From Pseudobdellovibrionaceae bacterium (lineage in GTDB: Bacteria; Bdellovibrionota; Bdellovibrionia; Bdellovibrionales; Bdellovibrionaceae): 64,000 nucleotides of DNA. Shown here piece by piece: positions 55,217-64,000 of the stretch. The stretch covers positions 1-64,000 of the forward strand of contig JALHMX010000016.1 of assembly GCA_022843825.1 (NCBI GenBank), read 5' to 3'. The position numbers were made by a program, and so were the translations under genes. The notes beneath the pieces were generated by a model, which was given only the letters and a program-made list of their open reading frames with translations, was not told where the DNA came from and did no database searches. Position 1 is the stretch's first letter; each line of letters begins with the position of its first letter.

Positions 55217-56161
55217 ATGAGTGTGGTTCGAGTTTGTTTTTTAGGAACTCCAGAATTTGCAGTCAAACATTTACAAGCTTTACTGGATGATGAACATTAT
55301 GAAGTCGTAGGCGTCGTGACTCAGCCGGATAGGCCATCAGGGCGAAAAATGCAGCTAACCTCTTCACCTGTGAAGCAGTTAGCGCTTTCTTGCAATATTC
55401 CCATTATCACCCCTGAAAATTTGCGCAAAGACACAGATGCATTGGAAACTATAAAATCTTGGCGAGCAGAGATTGCCGTTGTCGTCGCTTTTGGTCAAAT
55501 TTTATCCGAAGACTTTTTAAAGACCTTTCCATTAGGTGCGGTGAATATACATGGAAGTCTTTTGCCATTGTGGAGAGGGGCTGCGCCTATACAGCGCTCT
55601 ATCCAAGCTGGAGACAAGTCGACGGGAGTTTGTCTGCAAAAAATGGTTTATAAATTGGATGCAGGGGCTATTATCGGACAGCGTAAAGTCACTTTAGATA
55701 ATCGCATAACCGCTCGTCAGTTGTATGACCAGCTTGCGGATCTAGGAGCGGAGCTTTTACATGTCGAGCTGATGGATTACATTCGTGGAAATTTAGCACC
55801 GCATGAGCAAGATGAATCCAAAGTCACGATAGCTAAAAAAATTTCGAAAGAAGAGTCTCTACTTAATTTTAATAAAAAAGCTTTCGATTTGCATAATACA
55901 GTAAGGGCTTTTGACATGGGGCCAGGTGCTTACGTCATGTTTCAAGGAAAGCGCTTGAAAATTCATGAAACTGATTACGTGGAAAGCGGAAATAAACTAG
56001 CTCCGGGACAGGTCTCGGAAATTTCAGCAGAGGGTCTTTTTATTCAAACTGGGGACGGACAATTAATTTTGAAGCAAGTTCAACCAGAATCAAAGAATAA
56101 AATGTCTATCGCTGAGTTTTTAAAATCAGTGACGCTAAAAAAAGGAGACGTCTTTGTCTAA
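55217..56161 (+). CDS. fmt: Methionyl-tRNA formyltransferase
   Basis: VCFLGTPEFAVKHLQAL; TQPDRPSGRKMQL; AVNIHGSLLPLWRGAAPIQRSIQAGDKSTGVCLQKM. Confidence 0.97.
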   Translation: MSVVRVCFLGTPEFAVKHLQALLDDEHYEVVGVVTQPDRPSGRKMQLTSSPVKQLALSCNIPIITPENLRKDTDALETIKSWRAEIAVVVAFGQILSEDFLKTFPLGAVNIHGSLLPLWRGAAPIQRSIQAGDKSTGVCLQKMVYKLDAGAIIGQRKVTLDNRITARQLYDQLADLGAELLHVELMDYIRGNLAPHEQDESKVTIAKKISKEESLLNFNKKAFDLHNTVRAFDMGPGAYVMFQGKRLKIHETDYVESGNKLAPGQVSEISAEGLFIQTGDGQLILKQVQPESKNKMSIAEFLKSVTLKKGDVFV

Positions 56162-56822
56162 TTTTGAAAAAAGAAGAATTGCACCCAGTATTTTATCTGC
56201 AGATTTCGCACATTTGGCTGTGGAGATGAGTAAAGTCACTGAGGCTGGGGCTGACTTACTTCATGTCGACGTCATGGACGGACACTTTGTTCCGAATTTA
56301 ACGATTGGAATGCCGGTGGTGCAATGCTTGAAACCACATGCCAAGATTCCCATGGATGTGCACCTGATGATTGAAAAGCCTGAAAAGTATATCGAACAAT
56401 TTATTAAGGCGGGAAGTCAGTATCTAACATTACATGTAGAAGCCACTGAACTGATGGAAGAAAGCTTAAAAAAAATTCGCGAGTTAGGCTGCAAAGCGGG
56501 AATCACCGCGCGACCAGGTACATCGTTGGAGGCTATGAAACCTTTTCTACATCTGGTCGATCTGGTTTTAATCATGACGGTTGAACCTGGATTTGGTGGT
56601 CAAAAATTTATGTCATCACAGTTGGATAAAATAAAAGAGCTAGTCGAGTTAAGATCTAAAAATGGATGGAATTACTTAATAGAAGTCGACGGCGGTGTTA
56701 ATGCGGAAACTTCAAAATTATGCTGGCAAGCCGGCGCAGATATTTTAGTTGCCGGATCAGCAGTGTTTGATGGTGCTTACACAGCTGAAGACTATAAAAC
56801 GAACATTGATAAGTTAAGATAG
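56154..56822 (+). CDS. rpe: Ribulose-phosphate 3-epimerase
   Basis: IAPSILSADFAHL; LLHVDVMDGHFVPNLTIGMPVV; DVHLMIEKPE; VDLVLIMTVEPGFGGQKFM; EVDGGVNAET. Confidence 0.98.
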   Translation: MSNFEKRRIAPSILSADFAHLAVEMSKVTEAGADLLHVDVMDGHFVPNLTIGMPVVQCLKPHAKIPMDVHLMIEKPEKYIEQFIKAGSQYLTLHVEATELMEESLKKIRELGCKAGITARPGTSLEAMKPFLHLVDLVLIMTVEPGFGGQKFMSSQLDKIKELVELRSKNGWNYLIEVDGGVNAETSKLCWQAGADILVAGSAVFDGAYTAEDYKTNIDKLR

Positions 56823-56828
56823 GGTTTT

Positions 56829-58346
56829 ATGGCATTTAAAAAAGTATATTTAGACGGAAACACATTAACGATGAACCAACTGCACGACTACGTTTATGCA
56901 GATGGCATAGAGTACTCTTTGAATGAAGCTGCTTGTACAAAGGTAAAGAGTTCCAGAGATTACATCCAGTCGCGCATTCAAAAAGGCGATGTTATGTACG
57001 GTGTGAACACGGGCTTTGGTGCTTTTTCCTCAGTTCGTATTTCTGATTCCGATATTGACCAGCTTCAAAAAAATTTAATTCGCTCACATTCAGTGGGAAT
57101 CGGCGATCCATTTACTAAAGAGCAGTCAAAAGCCATGATGATTTTGCGAGCCAATACCTTAGCCCGTGGCCACAGTGGTGTGCGGATAGAAGTGATTGAA
57201 AAGATATTAGAATTTTTGAATCAAGATATTATTCCTGTTATTCCTTCACAGGGTAGCGTAGGAGCCAGTGGAGATTTAGCGCCGCTATCTCATTTAGCTT
57301 TAGCATTAATTGGTGAAGGTGAAGTGTGGGGCGGTAGTTTTAAAAATGTTAAGCCTTTAGAACTAAAAGCCAAAGAGGGTTTATCATTAATCAATGGGTG
57401 CCAAGTCATGACGGCCGTTGGCTTGTTGTCATTGTATGACGCCATTCAATTATTAAAATTAGCTGATATTGCCGGGGCCATGTCACTTGAGGGCCTTCGC
57501 GGAAGCCGCGGTCCCTTTGATCCATTGATAGCAGCAACTCGACCGCATTCCGGAGAAGCGAAGACCGCTCAGAATTTATTGAAAATCTTGGGAGCAAAAT
57601 CTGAAATATCAGAAAGTCATGCGGTCGGTGATACGCGAGTGCAGGATGCCTATTCGCTTCGATGTATGCCGGCAGTGCATGGCGCAGTTAAAATGGGTTT
57701 GGCTTATGTGCAAAAAGTTTTAGAAACCGAAGCCAACTCCAGCACAGATAATCCCTTGGTATTTGCCGAAGAGGGAAAAATTTTGTCTTGTGGAAATTTT
57801 CATGGAATGCCGGTGGCTCATGCTTTAGATTTTGCAGGAATATTGGTGTCGTCTTTAGCTAGCATTTCGCATGAACGTATTTCAAAATTTATATCGACCC
57901 AGATGAGTGAGCTTCCGCCGTTTTTAGCTCCACAGGGGGGATTAAACTCGGGACATATGATTGTTCAAGTCGCCAGCGCAAGTCTTGTCAGTGAGAACAA
58001 AGTTCTATCTCATCCTGCAAGTGTAGATTCCATGCCGACTTCGGCCGAAAAAGAAGATCATGTTTCTATGGGTTCCATTGCCGCTCGAAAATTTTCAAAT
58101 ATCGTAAAAAATGCCTACAATGTTGTGGCGATGGAATTTTTATCTAACACACAAGCGTTAGATATGTTGTCACCGTTAAAGCCTGCGGCAGGCGTAGCGA
58201 CAGCTTTCAGCTGTATTCGTGAAAAAGTCCCCTTTGCAAAGGAAGACCGAATTTTTTCAAAAGATGTGCAAAAAATTTCTCAGTTGATGACTGACGGAAG
58301 TATTATTCAATCCGTTGAAAAGGTAACAGGGGAGTTATCGTGTTAG
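56829..58346 (+). CDS. hutH: Histidine ammonia-lyase
   Basis: MIO motif [64 protein letters not shown]. Confidence 0.97.
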   Translation: MAFKKVYLDGNTLTMNQLHDYVYADGIEYSLNEAACTKVKSSRDYIQSRIQKGDVMYGVNTGFGAFSSVRISDSDIDQLQKNLIRSHSVGIGDPFTKEQSKAMMILRANTLARGHSGVRIEVIEKILEFLNQDIIPVIPSQGSVGASGDLAPLSHLALALIGEGEVWGGSFKNVKPLELKAKEGLSLINGCQVMTAVGLLSLYDAIQLLKLADIAGAMSLEGLRGSRGPFDPLIAATRPHSGEAKTAQNLLKILGAKSEISESHAVGDTRVQDAYSLRCMPAVHGAVKMGLAYVQKVLETEANSSTDNPLVFAEEGKILSCGNFHGMPVAHALDFAGILVSSLASISHERISKFISTQMSELPPFLAPQGGLNSGHMIVQVASASLVSENKVLSHPASVDSMPTSAEKEDHVSMGSIAARKFSNIVKNAYNVVAMEFLSNTQALDMLSPLKPAAGVATAFSCIREKVPFAKEDRIFSKDVQKISQLMTDGSIIQSVEKVTGELSC

Positions 58347-60025
58347 AGAATAAATATCCACATAAAAATATAAAGGCCCCCCACGGAACAAAATTGCATT
58401 GTAAGGGTTGGCTGCAAGAAGCGGCTTATCGCATGATTCAAAATAATTTGGATCCCGAGGTCGCTGAAAACCCTGATCAGTTGGTCGTGTATGGGGGAAT
58501 TGGTAAAGCCGCACGAAATTGGGAATCTTACGATAAAATTTTAAATGCTTTAATGGCCCTAGAAAATGACGAAACTCTTTTAATTCAATCAGGAAAACCA
58601 GTCGGAGTTTTAAAAACTCATGAAGATGCGCCAAGGGTATTGTTAGCAAATTCTAACTTGGTGCCTAAGTGGGCCACCTGGGAACACTTTCATGAGCTCG
58701 ATAAAAAAGGCTTAATGATGTATGGCCAGATGACGGCGGGCTCTTGGATTTATATTGGAACTCAAGGCATAATTCAGGGTACCTATGAAACTTTCGCAGA
58801 AATAGGTCGACAGCATTTTGGGGGTTCTTTAGAAGGAAAAATTATTCTCACTGCAGGCCTTGGTGGTATGGGCGGGGCGCAGCCCTTAGCCGGTGTATTC
58901 GCCGGCGCAACTGTGATTGCAGTTGAGGTTGATCAAACGCGCATTGATATGCGCATGCAAAAAAAATACGTGGATGAACAAGCTTCATCGATTGAAGATG
59001 CGATCACGCGCGCAAAAAAATATGCCAGTGAAAAGAAAGCGATATCTATCGCACTTCATGGAAATATGGCCGAAGTGATTTGGAAAATGATCGATCAAGG
59101 GTTTACTCCCGATGTTTTAACAGATCAAACCTCTGCCCATGATCCGTTAAATGGTTATATTCCTGAAGGTTATTCTATAGAGACCGCAAAAAATTTCCGA
59201 GAGAAAAATCAAACGGACTATCTTAAAGCAGCCTATGCTTCTATGGCCAAGCACGTTGAAGGCATGCTAAAAATGAAAAGTAAAGGGGCTATCACTTTTG
59301 ACTATGGAAATAATTTACGTGCCCGCGCGGAAGAAGCGGGCGTAAAGAATGCTTTTGATTATCCAGGATTTGTCCCGGCCTATATTCGCCCACTTTTTTG
59401 TAAAGGCAGCGGGCCTTTTAGATGGGTCGCTTTATCCGGTGATCCCGCAGATATCAAAGTGACTGATGAGGCCATTAAAAAACTATTTCCCGATAAAAAA
59501 GATCTTCATCGATGGATTGATATGGCATCAAGCCGTATTCAGTTTCAGGGATTGCCCGCACGCATATGTTGGTTAGAATACGGCGAACGTGAAAAAGCCG
59601 GATTGATGTTGAATCAATTAGTTAAAGAGGGAAAAGTCAAAGCGCCAATTGTAATTGGTCGTGATCATCTGGATTGCGGATCCGTGGCCAGTCCTAATCG
59701 TGAAACTGAAGCGATGAAAGACGGAAGTGATGCGGTCAGCGATTGGCCGATGTTGAGTGCCATGGCTTTAGTGGCCAGCGGATCAACGTGGGTCGCGCTT
59801 CATCACGGTGGCGGTGTAGGTATGGGGTATTCTCAGCACAGCGGTCAAGTCATCGTCGCTGACGGAACTGACGCTGCAGCCAGAAGACTAAAACGCGTTT
59901 TAACGACAGATCCTGCAATGGGAATTTTTCGCCATGCGGATGCAGGATATGAAGAGGCAAAACAAATTGCGCAAGAACGAGGAATAAAGGTGCCAGGCTA
60001 CTTTTCGGGACGCGCGGAATCATGA
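58340..60025 (+). CDS. hutU: Urocanate hydratase (GTG start)
   Basis: [81 protein letters not shown]. Confidence 0.98.
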   Translation: MLENKYPHKNIKAPHGTKLHCKGWLQEAAYRMIQNNLDPEVAENPDQLVVYGGIGKAARNWESYDKILNALMALENDETLLIQSGKPVGVLKTHEDAPRVLLANSNLVPKWATWEHFHELDKKGLMMYGQMTAGSWIYIGTQGIIQGTYETFAEIGRQHFGGSLEGKIILTAGLGGMGGAQPLAGVFAGATVIAVEVDQTRIDMRMQKKYVDEQASSIEDAITRAKKYASEKKAISIALHGNMAEVIWKMIDQGFTPDVLTDQTSAHDPLNGYIPEGYSIETAKNFREKNQTDYLKAAYASMAKHVEGMLKMKSKGAITFDYGNNLRARAEEAGVKNAFDYPGFVPAYIRPLFCKGSGPFRWVALSGDPADIKVTDEAIKKLFPDKKDLHRWIDMASSRIQFQGLPARICWLEYGEREKAGLMLNQLVKEGKVKAPIVIGRDHLDCGSVASPNRETEAMKDGSDAVSDWPMLSAMALVASGSTWVALHHGGGVGMGYSQHSGQVIVADGTDAAARRLKRVLTTDPAMGIFRHADAGYEEAKQIAQERGIKVPGYFSGRAES

Positions 60026-60044
60026 TGTATATTGTGGAGCCAAA

Positions 60045-60455
60045 ATGAAAAAAGTGATTGGAATTTGTATTTTAATTTTTAGTTTAGGGGTTCTTTGTTG
60101 GGCTTCTTACTTTAAAGCAAAGTTTTTAACTGCAGCCGAAGCTGAAAAAAAGTGGGGAGTGCAAACTCTTGACATTAAAAAATTTAAGTCAGGTGATGTA
60201 GCCAGCCGCGCACCGATGGCTGTGGATATCATTAAGCGCTCTTTATACGTCAATAAAACCAGACAGTCTGTCCGAGAAGAACTCGGCGATCCTGATAGTT
60301 ATTATTTTAGTGATACTATTTATGCATACAAAATCATTCCGTTTCCAGGTAAGGATAAAGAGAATTGGCATCTCGTTTTGATTCCGGACGAAAAACTAGA
60401 GAAAATTAAAGAAGTTAAAATTCATAAGAAATGTTGTTATCAGTCACCGCTATAG
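60045..60455 (+). CDS. Hypothetical exported/membrane-anchored small protein (SmpA/OmlA-like region possible)
   Basis: N-terminal TM/signal; VDIIKRSLYVNKTRQSVREELGDPDSYYFSDTIYAYKIIP resembles lipoprotein-assembly type LGxP motifs. Confidence 0.6.
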   Translation: MKKVIGICILIFSLGVLCWASYFKAKFLTAAEAEKKWGVQTLDIKKFKSGDVASRAPMAVDIIKRSLYVNKTRQSVREELGDPDSYYFSDTIYAYKIIPFPGKDKENWHLVLIPDEKLEKIKEVKIHKKCCYQSPL

Positions 60456-60469
60456 AAGAGGTTGTTGGG

Positions 60470-61756
60470 ATGGAAAGTATACTCAGAGGCATTTTAGGAA
60501 TTTTTGTTTTAGTCGCGATATCGTACTTTTTAAGTCGCAGCAAAAAAGCCATCCCGTGGAAATTGGTTGTTAGTGGGCTATGTATTCAAATTATTTTTGC
60601 CTTAGCCGTATTAAAAGTTCCATTGGTTGCGGGTCTTTTTGAAACCATAAGTAGCTTTTTTGTTATAGTGCTTAATTTTACTAAGCAGGGTTCTGAATTT
60701 GTTTTTGGAAACCTAGTGAATGTTAAATCTTCGGGATTTATTTTTGCCTTTCAAGTATTGCCCACGATTATCTTTTTCTCAGCTTTAACCAGTTTATTAT
60801 TTTATCTGGGTGTATTGCAAAAAATTGTATACGCATTAGCCTGGATCTTGGGAAAGACCTTAAAAATTTCTGGAGCTGAAAATTTATCAACAGCCGCAAA
60901 TATTTTCTTAGGCCAAACTGAAGCCCCGCTTTTAATTAAACCTTACTTAGCCCAGATGAATCGCTCGGAAATGCTGTTAGTTATGATCGGCGGCATGGCC
61001 AGCATTGCAGGCGGTGTTTTGGCAGCCTACGTGGGATTTTTGGGCGGAGATGATCCGGTTCAACAACTGTATTTTGCAAAACATTTATTAGCGGCTTCGG
61101 TCATGTCGGCTCCAGCGGCCATTGTGATCTCAAAAATATTAATTCCTCAAGAGCAAAGCGTATCGGAAGTTATACCCGTTCCTGCAAAACAAATGGGTTC
61201 AAATATGCTGGAGTCCATTGTGAATGGAACAGAAGAGGGATTAAAGTTGGCCTTCAATGTGGGATCAATGTTGATCGTGTTTATTGCGATGGTAGCCATG
61301 GTCAATTATATTTTTGGAGACATGATAGGAAGTTGGACGGGCTTAAATTCAGTCATTGCCGATTGGAGCGGTGGTCGCTATCAGCAGTTCTCACTGCAAG
61401 CCGTGTTAGGGTATTTATGTGCGCCTTTAGTTTGGTTACTAGGAGTTTCTTCCAGCGACATGTTAATGGTGGGACAACTTTTAGGGGAAAAAACCGTACT
61501 TAATGAATTCGTGGCGTATATTTCCTTAGGCACGATGAAAACTCAGCAAGCTTTTACCGATGAAAAATCAATTATAATAGCGACCTATATGCTTTGTGGT
61601 TTTGCGAATATTTCATCTATTGGAATTCAGATCGGAGGCATAGGCGCCTTGGCGCCGACCCAAAAGAAAATGCTTTCAGAGCTCGGCGTGCTGGCCTTAA
61701 TCGGCGGCACACTGGCCGCCTTAATGACAGCGACCATTGTGGGGATGTTGTATTAA
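60470..61756 (+). CDS. nupC: NupC/CNT-family nucleoside transporter
   Basis: FAFQVLPTIIFFSALTSLLFYLGVLQ; NIFLGQTEAPLLIKPYL; MIGGMASIAGGVLAAYV; CGFANISSIGIQIGGIGALAP; start trimmed to ATG 60470. Confidence 0.94.
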   Translation: MESILRGILGIFVLVAISYFLSRSKKAIPWKLVVSGLCIQIIFALAVLKVPLVAGLFETISSFFVIVLNFTKQGSEFVFGNLVNVKSSGFIFAFQVLPTIIFFSALTSLLFYLGVLQKIVYALAWILGKTLKISGAENLSTAANIFLGQTEAPLLIKPYLAQMNRSEMLLVMIGGMASIAGGVLAAYVGFLGGDDPVQQLYFAKHLLAASVMSAPAAIVISKILIPQEQSVSEVIPVPAKQMGSNMLESIVNGTEEGLKLAFNVGSMLIVFIAMVAMVNYIFGDMIGSWTGLNSVIADWSGGRYQQFSLQAVLGYLCAPLVWLLGVSSSDMLMVGQLLGEKTVLNEFVAYISLGTMKTQQAFTDEKSIIIATYMLCGFANISSIGIQIGGIGALAPTQKKMLSELGVLALIGGTLAALMTATIVGMLY

Positions 61757-62154
61757 TTGTCGATAAATTCAGACCAGTTAGATTCGTCGATTTGCTCCGC
61801 TGAACCCATTGCGCACTCTAAAAATTCTCCCGTTTCGTTATCAGTCATAAGTGCGAGTTCAACAATAACCAAGTCTTTGATGGCACCATTTTTATTATCT
61901 ACTATTTTAAAAACTTCATACATGGGAGAAGCGTATCGTAGACGAGTAGATCCGTCTTCAGCTTCATAGGTATCCGCAGTGTCACCATCAAGAGTTTCAC
62001 CGGTAACATATACAGAGCTATAGTTTTTAGCTTCTGATTTTAGATTTTTTTTCATATAAGTTTGTACTTCGGCTTCGGCCTCAGCCAAACAATTGTCTTG
62101 GGCATAAGCCGTACTAGATAATGCGATAAGTGTAGCAATGATTAAATTTTTCAT
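61753..62154 (-). CDS. Hypothetical secreted protein
   Basis: MKNLIIATLIALSSTAYAQ signal peptide; SD AGGAGA upstream of 62154. Confidence 0.72.
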   Translation of the reverse strand: MKNLIIATLIALSSTAYAQDNCLAEAEAEVQTYMKKNLKSEAKNYSSVYVTGETLDGDTADTYEAEDGSTRLRYASPMYEVFKIVDNKNGAIKDLVIVELALMTDNETGEFLECAMGSAEQIDESNWSEFIDN

Positions 62155-62459
62155 GGGGGATCTCCTATTTAAAGTTTTAAGCAAGATACAATATTTAAGC
62201 TAAATAAAAAATGTCAGTGTTCTAACGGTGTCAAAACCGTAAACAATTTATGAATATAGGTCTGTTGTTTTAGGGATTTAGAGAGTTGAAAACTATACAT
62301 TGTTCAGTTTTATATGGAAGTGACATTGTTTGACCGCTTTTAAATTGTTGTACACAGAAAAGGACTATACTCGTCTTAAAATGCATATAAACATGGTTTA
62401 CTTATAGCAACTAAGCGCTGTGGAATGAACTAACCCACAAAATAAAACAGGAGAAAAAA

Positions 62460-62840
62460 ATGAAAAAAACAGTATTTGCTTTAGCAATGGTTATGGCCTC
62501 AGTATCTTTTGCTCAACTATCTACAAAAGTGATCGGAACTTTAAAATCTTATCAGTATTCAAAAGAAAGTTCAGGATTTTATTTAACAATAAACGGAAAA
62601 GCTGCTGAGACCCTATATCTTAGTATTGTAAATAATGGTGGCGCAATAGATTTAGACAGCTATCGTTCAACTAAAGGGAAATTAACTACTGAAACTCATA
62701 TTGCTTACTCGAAGTCTCTAGTGTGCAAAAGAGACATAACAGATTTAAAACCTATTAAAAAGGAAGAAATTAAAGTTGAGTACTCTTGCGAAATAGATAT
62801 TTCAAAAGATGGAATTGCAAAAGAGCCTGCACGAGGTTAA
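62460..62840 (+). CDS. Hypothetical secreted protein
   Basis: AGGAG SD; signal peptide MKKTVFALAMVMASVSFAQ. Confidence 0.75.
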   Translation: MKKTVFALAMVMASVSFAQLSTKVIGTLKSYQYSKESSGFYLTINGKAAETLYLSIVNNGGAIDLDSYRSTKGKLTTETHIAYSKSLVCKRDITDLKPIKKEEIKVEYSCEIDISKDGIAKEPARG

Positions 62841-62861
62841 TTTAAGTTAGTATTTGAAAAC

Positions 62862-62891
62862 AAAAGGCTATGGATTTTCCATAGCCTTTTT
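62862..62891. terminator. Bidirectional-looking rho-independent terminator
   Basis: AAAAGGCTATGGATTTTCCATAGCCTTTTT. Confidence 0.88.
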
Positions 62892-63048
62892 ATTTTAAAG
62901 AGTCTTGTTTCTGCTTGTCCTTTAAATCTTGATCATGTTTAGTGGCCCAGAGGTAAATAACTAGTACGCCCACGAGTAAAAAAACGATCAACCAAAAACC
63001 TAGAATTATGGTGGCGAATGATATAAAAGATCCGTCATCAGTATTCAT
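62890..63048 (-). CDS. Small (52 aa) single-TM membrane protein, not in the supplied ORF track
   Basis: Hand translation MNTDDGSFISFATIILGFWLIVFLLVGVLVIYLWATKHDQDLKDKQKQDSLK*; hydrophobic core plus charged tail. Confidence 0.6.
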   Translation of the reverse strand: MNTDDGSFISFATIILGFWLIVFLLVGVLVIYLWATKHDQDLKDKQKQDSLK

Positions 63049-63083
63049 AATGCGTTGTTTACAGTTTGGTTGCCTGGCACCTA

Positions 63084-64000
63084 TTAGCCTTGGCGCTGGC
63101 GTTTGTCGACGGCTAGCGCAGCTTCGCGGATAACTTCGGTCATGGTGGGGTGGGAGTGGAAGCTGCGGGCGACGTCTTCACTGGATCCGCCGAACTCCAT
63201 GGTAACAATTAACTCGCCCAGCATTTCGGAAGCACCGGCACCGACAATATGTGCACCAAGAATTTTATCTGATTCTTTATCCGCAATAATTTTTACAAAA
63301 CCCTCAGTGGCGCCGCGAGCTTTAGCTCGGGCATTAGCTGAGAATGGAAATTTTCCTACGTTAATTTCATGACCGTTGGCTTTACATTCAGCTTCCGTCA
63401 GACCCACACTGGCCACTTCAGGAAAGGTGTAAATTACTGACGGGCAAGTTGTATAATTCACATGTCCATATCCAGTTTTAATAAATTCCGCAACAGCGAC
63501 GCCTTCTTCTTCGGCTTTGTGGGCTAGCATCGGGCCTACGATGACATCACCAACAGCGAAAATGTTGGGAACATTAGTTTGCAAGTGCTTGTTCGTGACT
63601 ACGCGGCCACGCTCATCTTTAGCAATATTCACATTTTCTAATCCCAGCCCCTCGGTGTAGGGTTTACGTCCGGTAGAAACTAAAACAACATCGCCTTGAA
63701 TCGATGCCTTTTTATTGTCTTTTAAATTTTCATACTCTAGCTCAACACGCCCACCAGAAGAGCGAGAGCCTGTCACTTTTGTTGAGGTCATAAATGTTAC
63801 GCCCATTTTTTTCATCGATCGGACCAGAACATTAATGCAATCTTGGTCCATCATGGAGCAAATGGTGTCGGCATATTCAATTACAGTCACTTTTGACCCT
63901 AGACGCGCCCACACCGATCCCATTTCAAGACCAATAACTCCGCCGCCGACCACTAGAAATTCTTTGGGAACATAATCTAAGGCAAGCGCACCGGTTGAAG
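63084..64000 (-). CDS. lpdA: Dihydrolipoyl dehydrogenase, N-terminus beyond the right edge
   Basis: FLVVGGGVIGLEMGSVWARLGSKVTVIEY; NIFAVGDVIVGPMLAHKAEEEGVAVAEFI; SFHSHPTMTEVIREAAL; frame stays open to 64000. Confidence 0.96.
   Translation of the reverse strand, partial: STGALALDYVPKEFLVVGGGVIGLEMGSVWARLGSKVTVIEYADTICSMMDQDCINVLVRSMKKMGVTFMTSTKVTGSRSSGGRVELEYENLKDNKKASIQGDVVLVSTGRKPYTEGLGLENVNIAKDERGRVVTNKHLQTNVPNIFAVGDVIVGPMLAHKAEEEGVAVAEFIKTGYGHVNYTTCPSVIYTFPEVASVGLTEAECKANGHEINVGKFPFSANARAKARGATEGFVKIIADKESDKILGAHIVGAGASEMLGELIVTMEFGGSSEDVARSFHSHPTMTEVIREAALAVDKRQRQG

Noticed and set aside
58335-58649. 104-aa minus-strand ORF
   Set aside because: Antisense to the strongly conserved hutU N-terminus
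1-64000. CRISPR array, cas genes, prophage or toxin-antitoxin pair
   Set aside because: No regularly spaced repeats, no Cas/phage structural motifs and no convincing TA pair found by reading the translations

Overview
The window is a gene-dense, AT-rich chromosomal segment that reads like a Bdellovibrio/Pseudobdellovibrio-type predatory bacterium (inferred from gene content, not proven). It carries about 60 supportable CDSs and no rRNA, tRNA, CRISPR array or prophage that I could support.

Main blocks:
(1) 3.3-14.5 kb: a tightly overlapping gene run with an H-box-less HATPase sensor, a REC/degenerate-GGDEF protein, alr, an MlaE/F/D-like lipid ABC transporter, a GYF_2 protein, a lipoprotein, an OB-HD nuclease and serine acetyltransferase.
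(2) 14.4-19.2 kb: envelope enzymes (lytic transglycosylase-like, YkuD-like L,D-transpeptidase, PBP4/S13 peptidase).
(3) 22.4-35.1 kb: a minus-strand Glt/Agl-like cluster with TolQ, two TolR, a giant TPR protein, an FHA-like/TonB-C protein, an OM barrel, a GYF+PilZ protein and a VWA lipoprotein.
(4) 35.7-39.2 kb: tandem secreted subtilisins with PA domains, preceded by an unusually long structured intergenic region.
(5) 45.6-48.1 kb: an 822-aa predicted lipoprotein with uracil-DNA-glycosylase-superfamily-like motifs (GQDGTH and HPTALS) and a second diverged copy, next to a RAYT-like HUH transposase. This is the most novel-looking item.
(6) 48.9-61.8 kb: housekeeping genes (pyk, birA, nadC, lptG-like, def, fmt, rpe, hutH, hutU, nupC).

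The window ends inside lpdA. All assignments were read by eye from translations; no database search was run.
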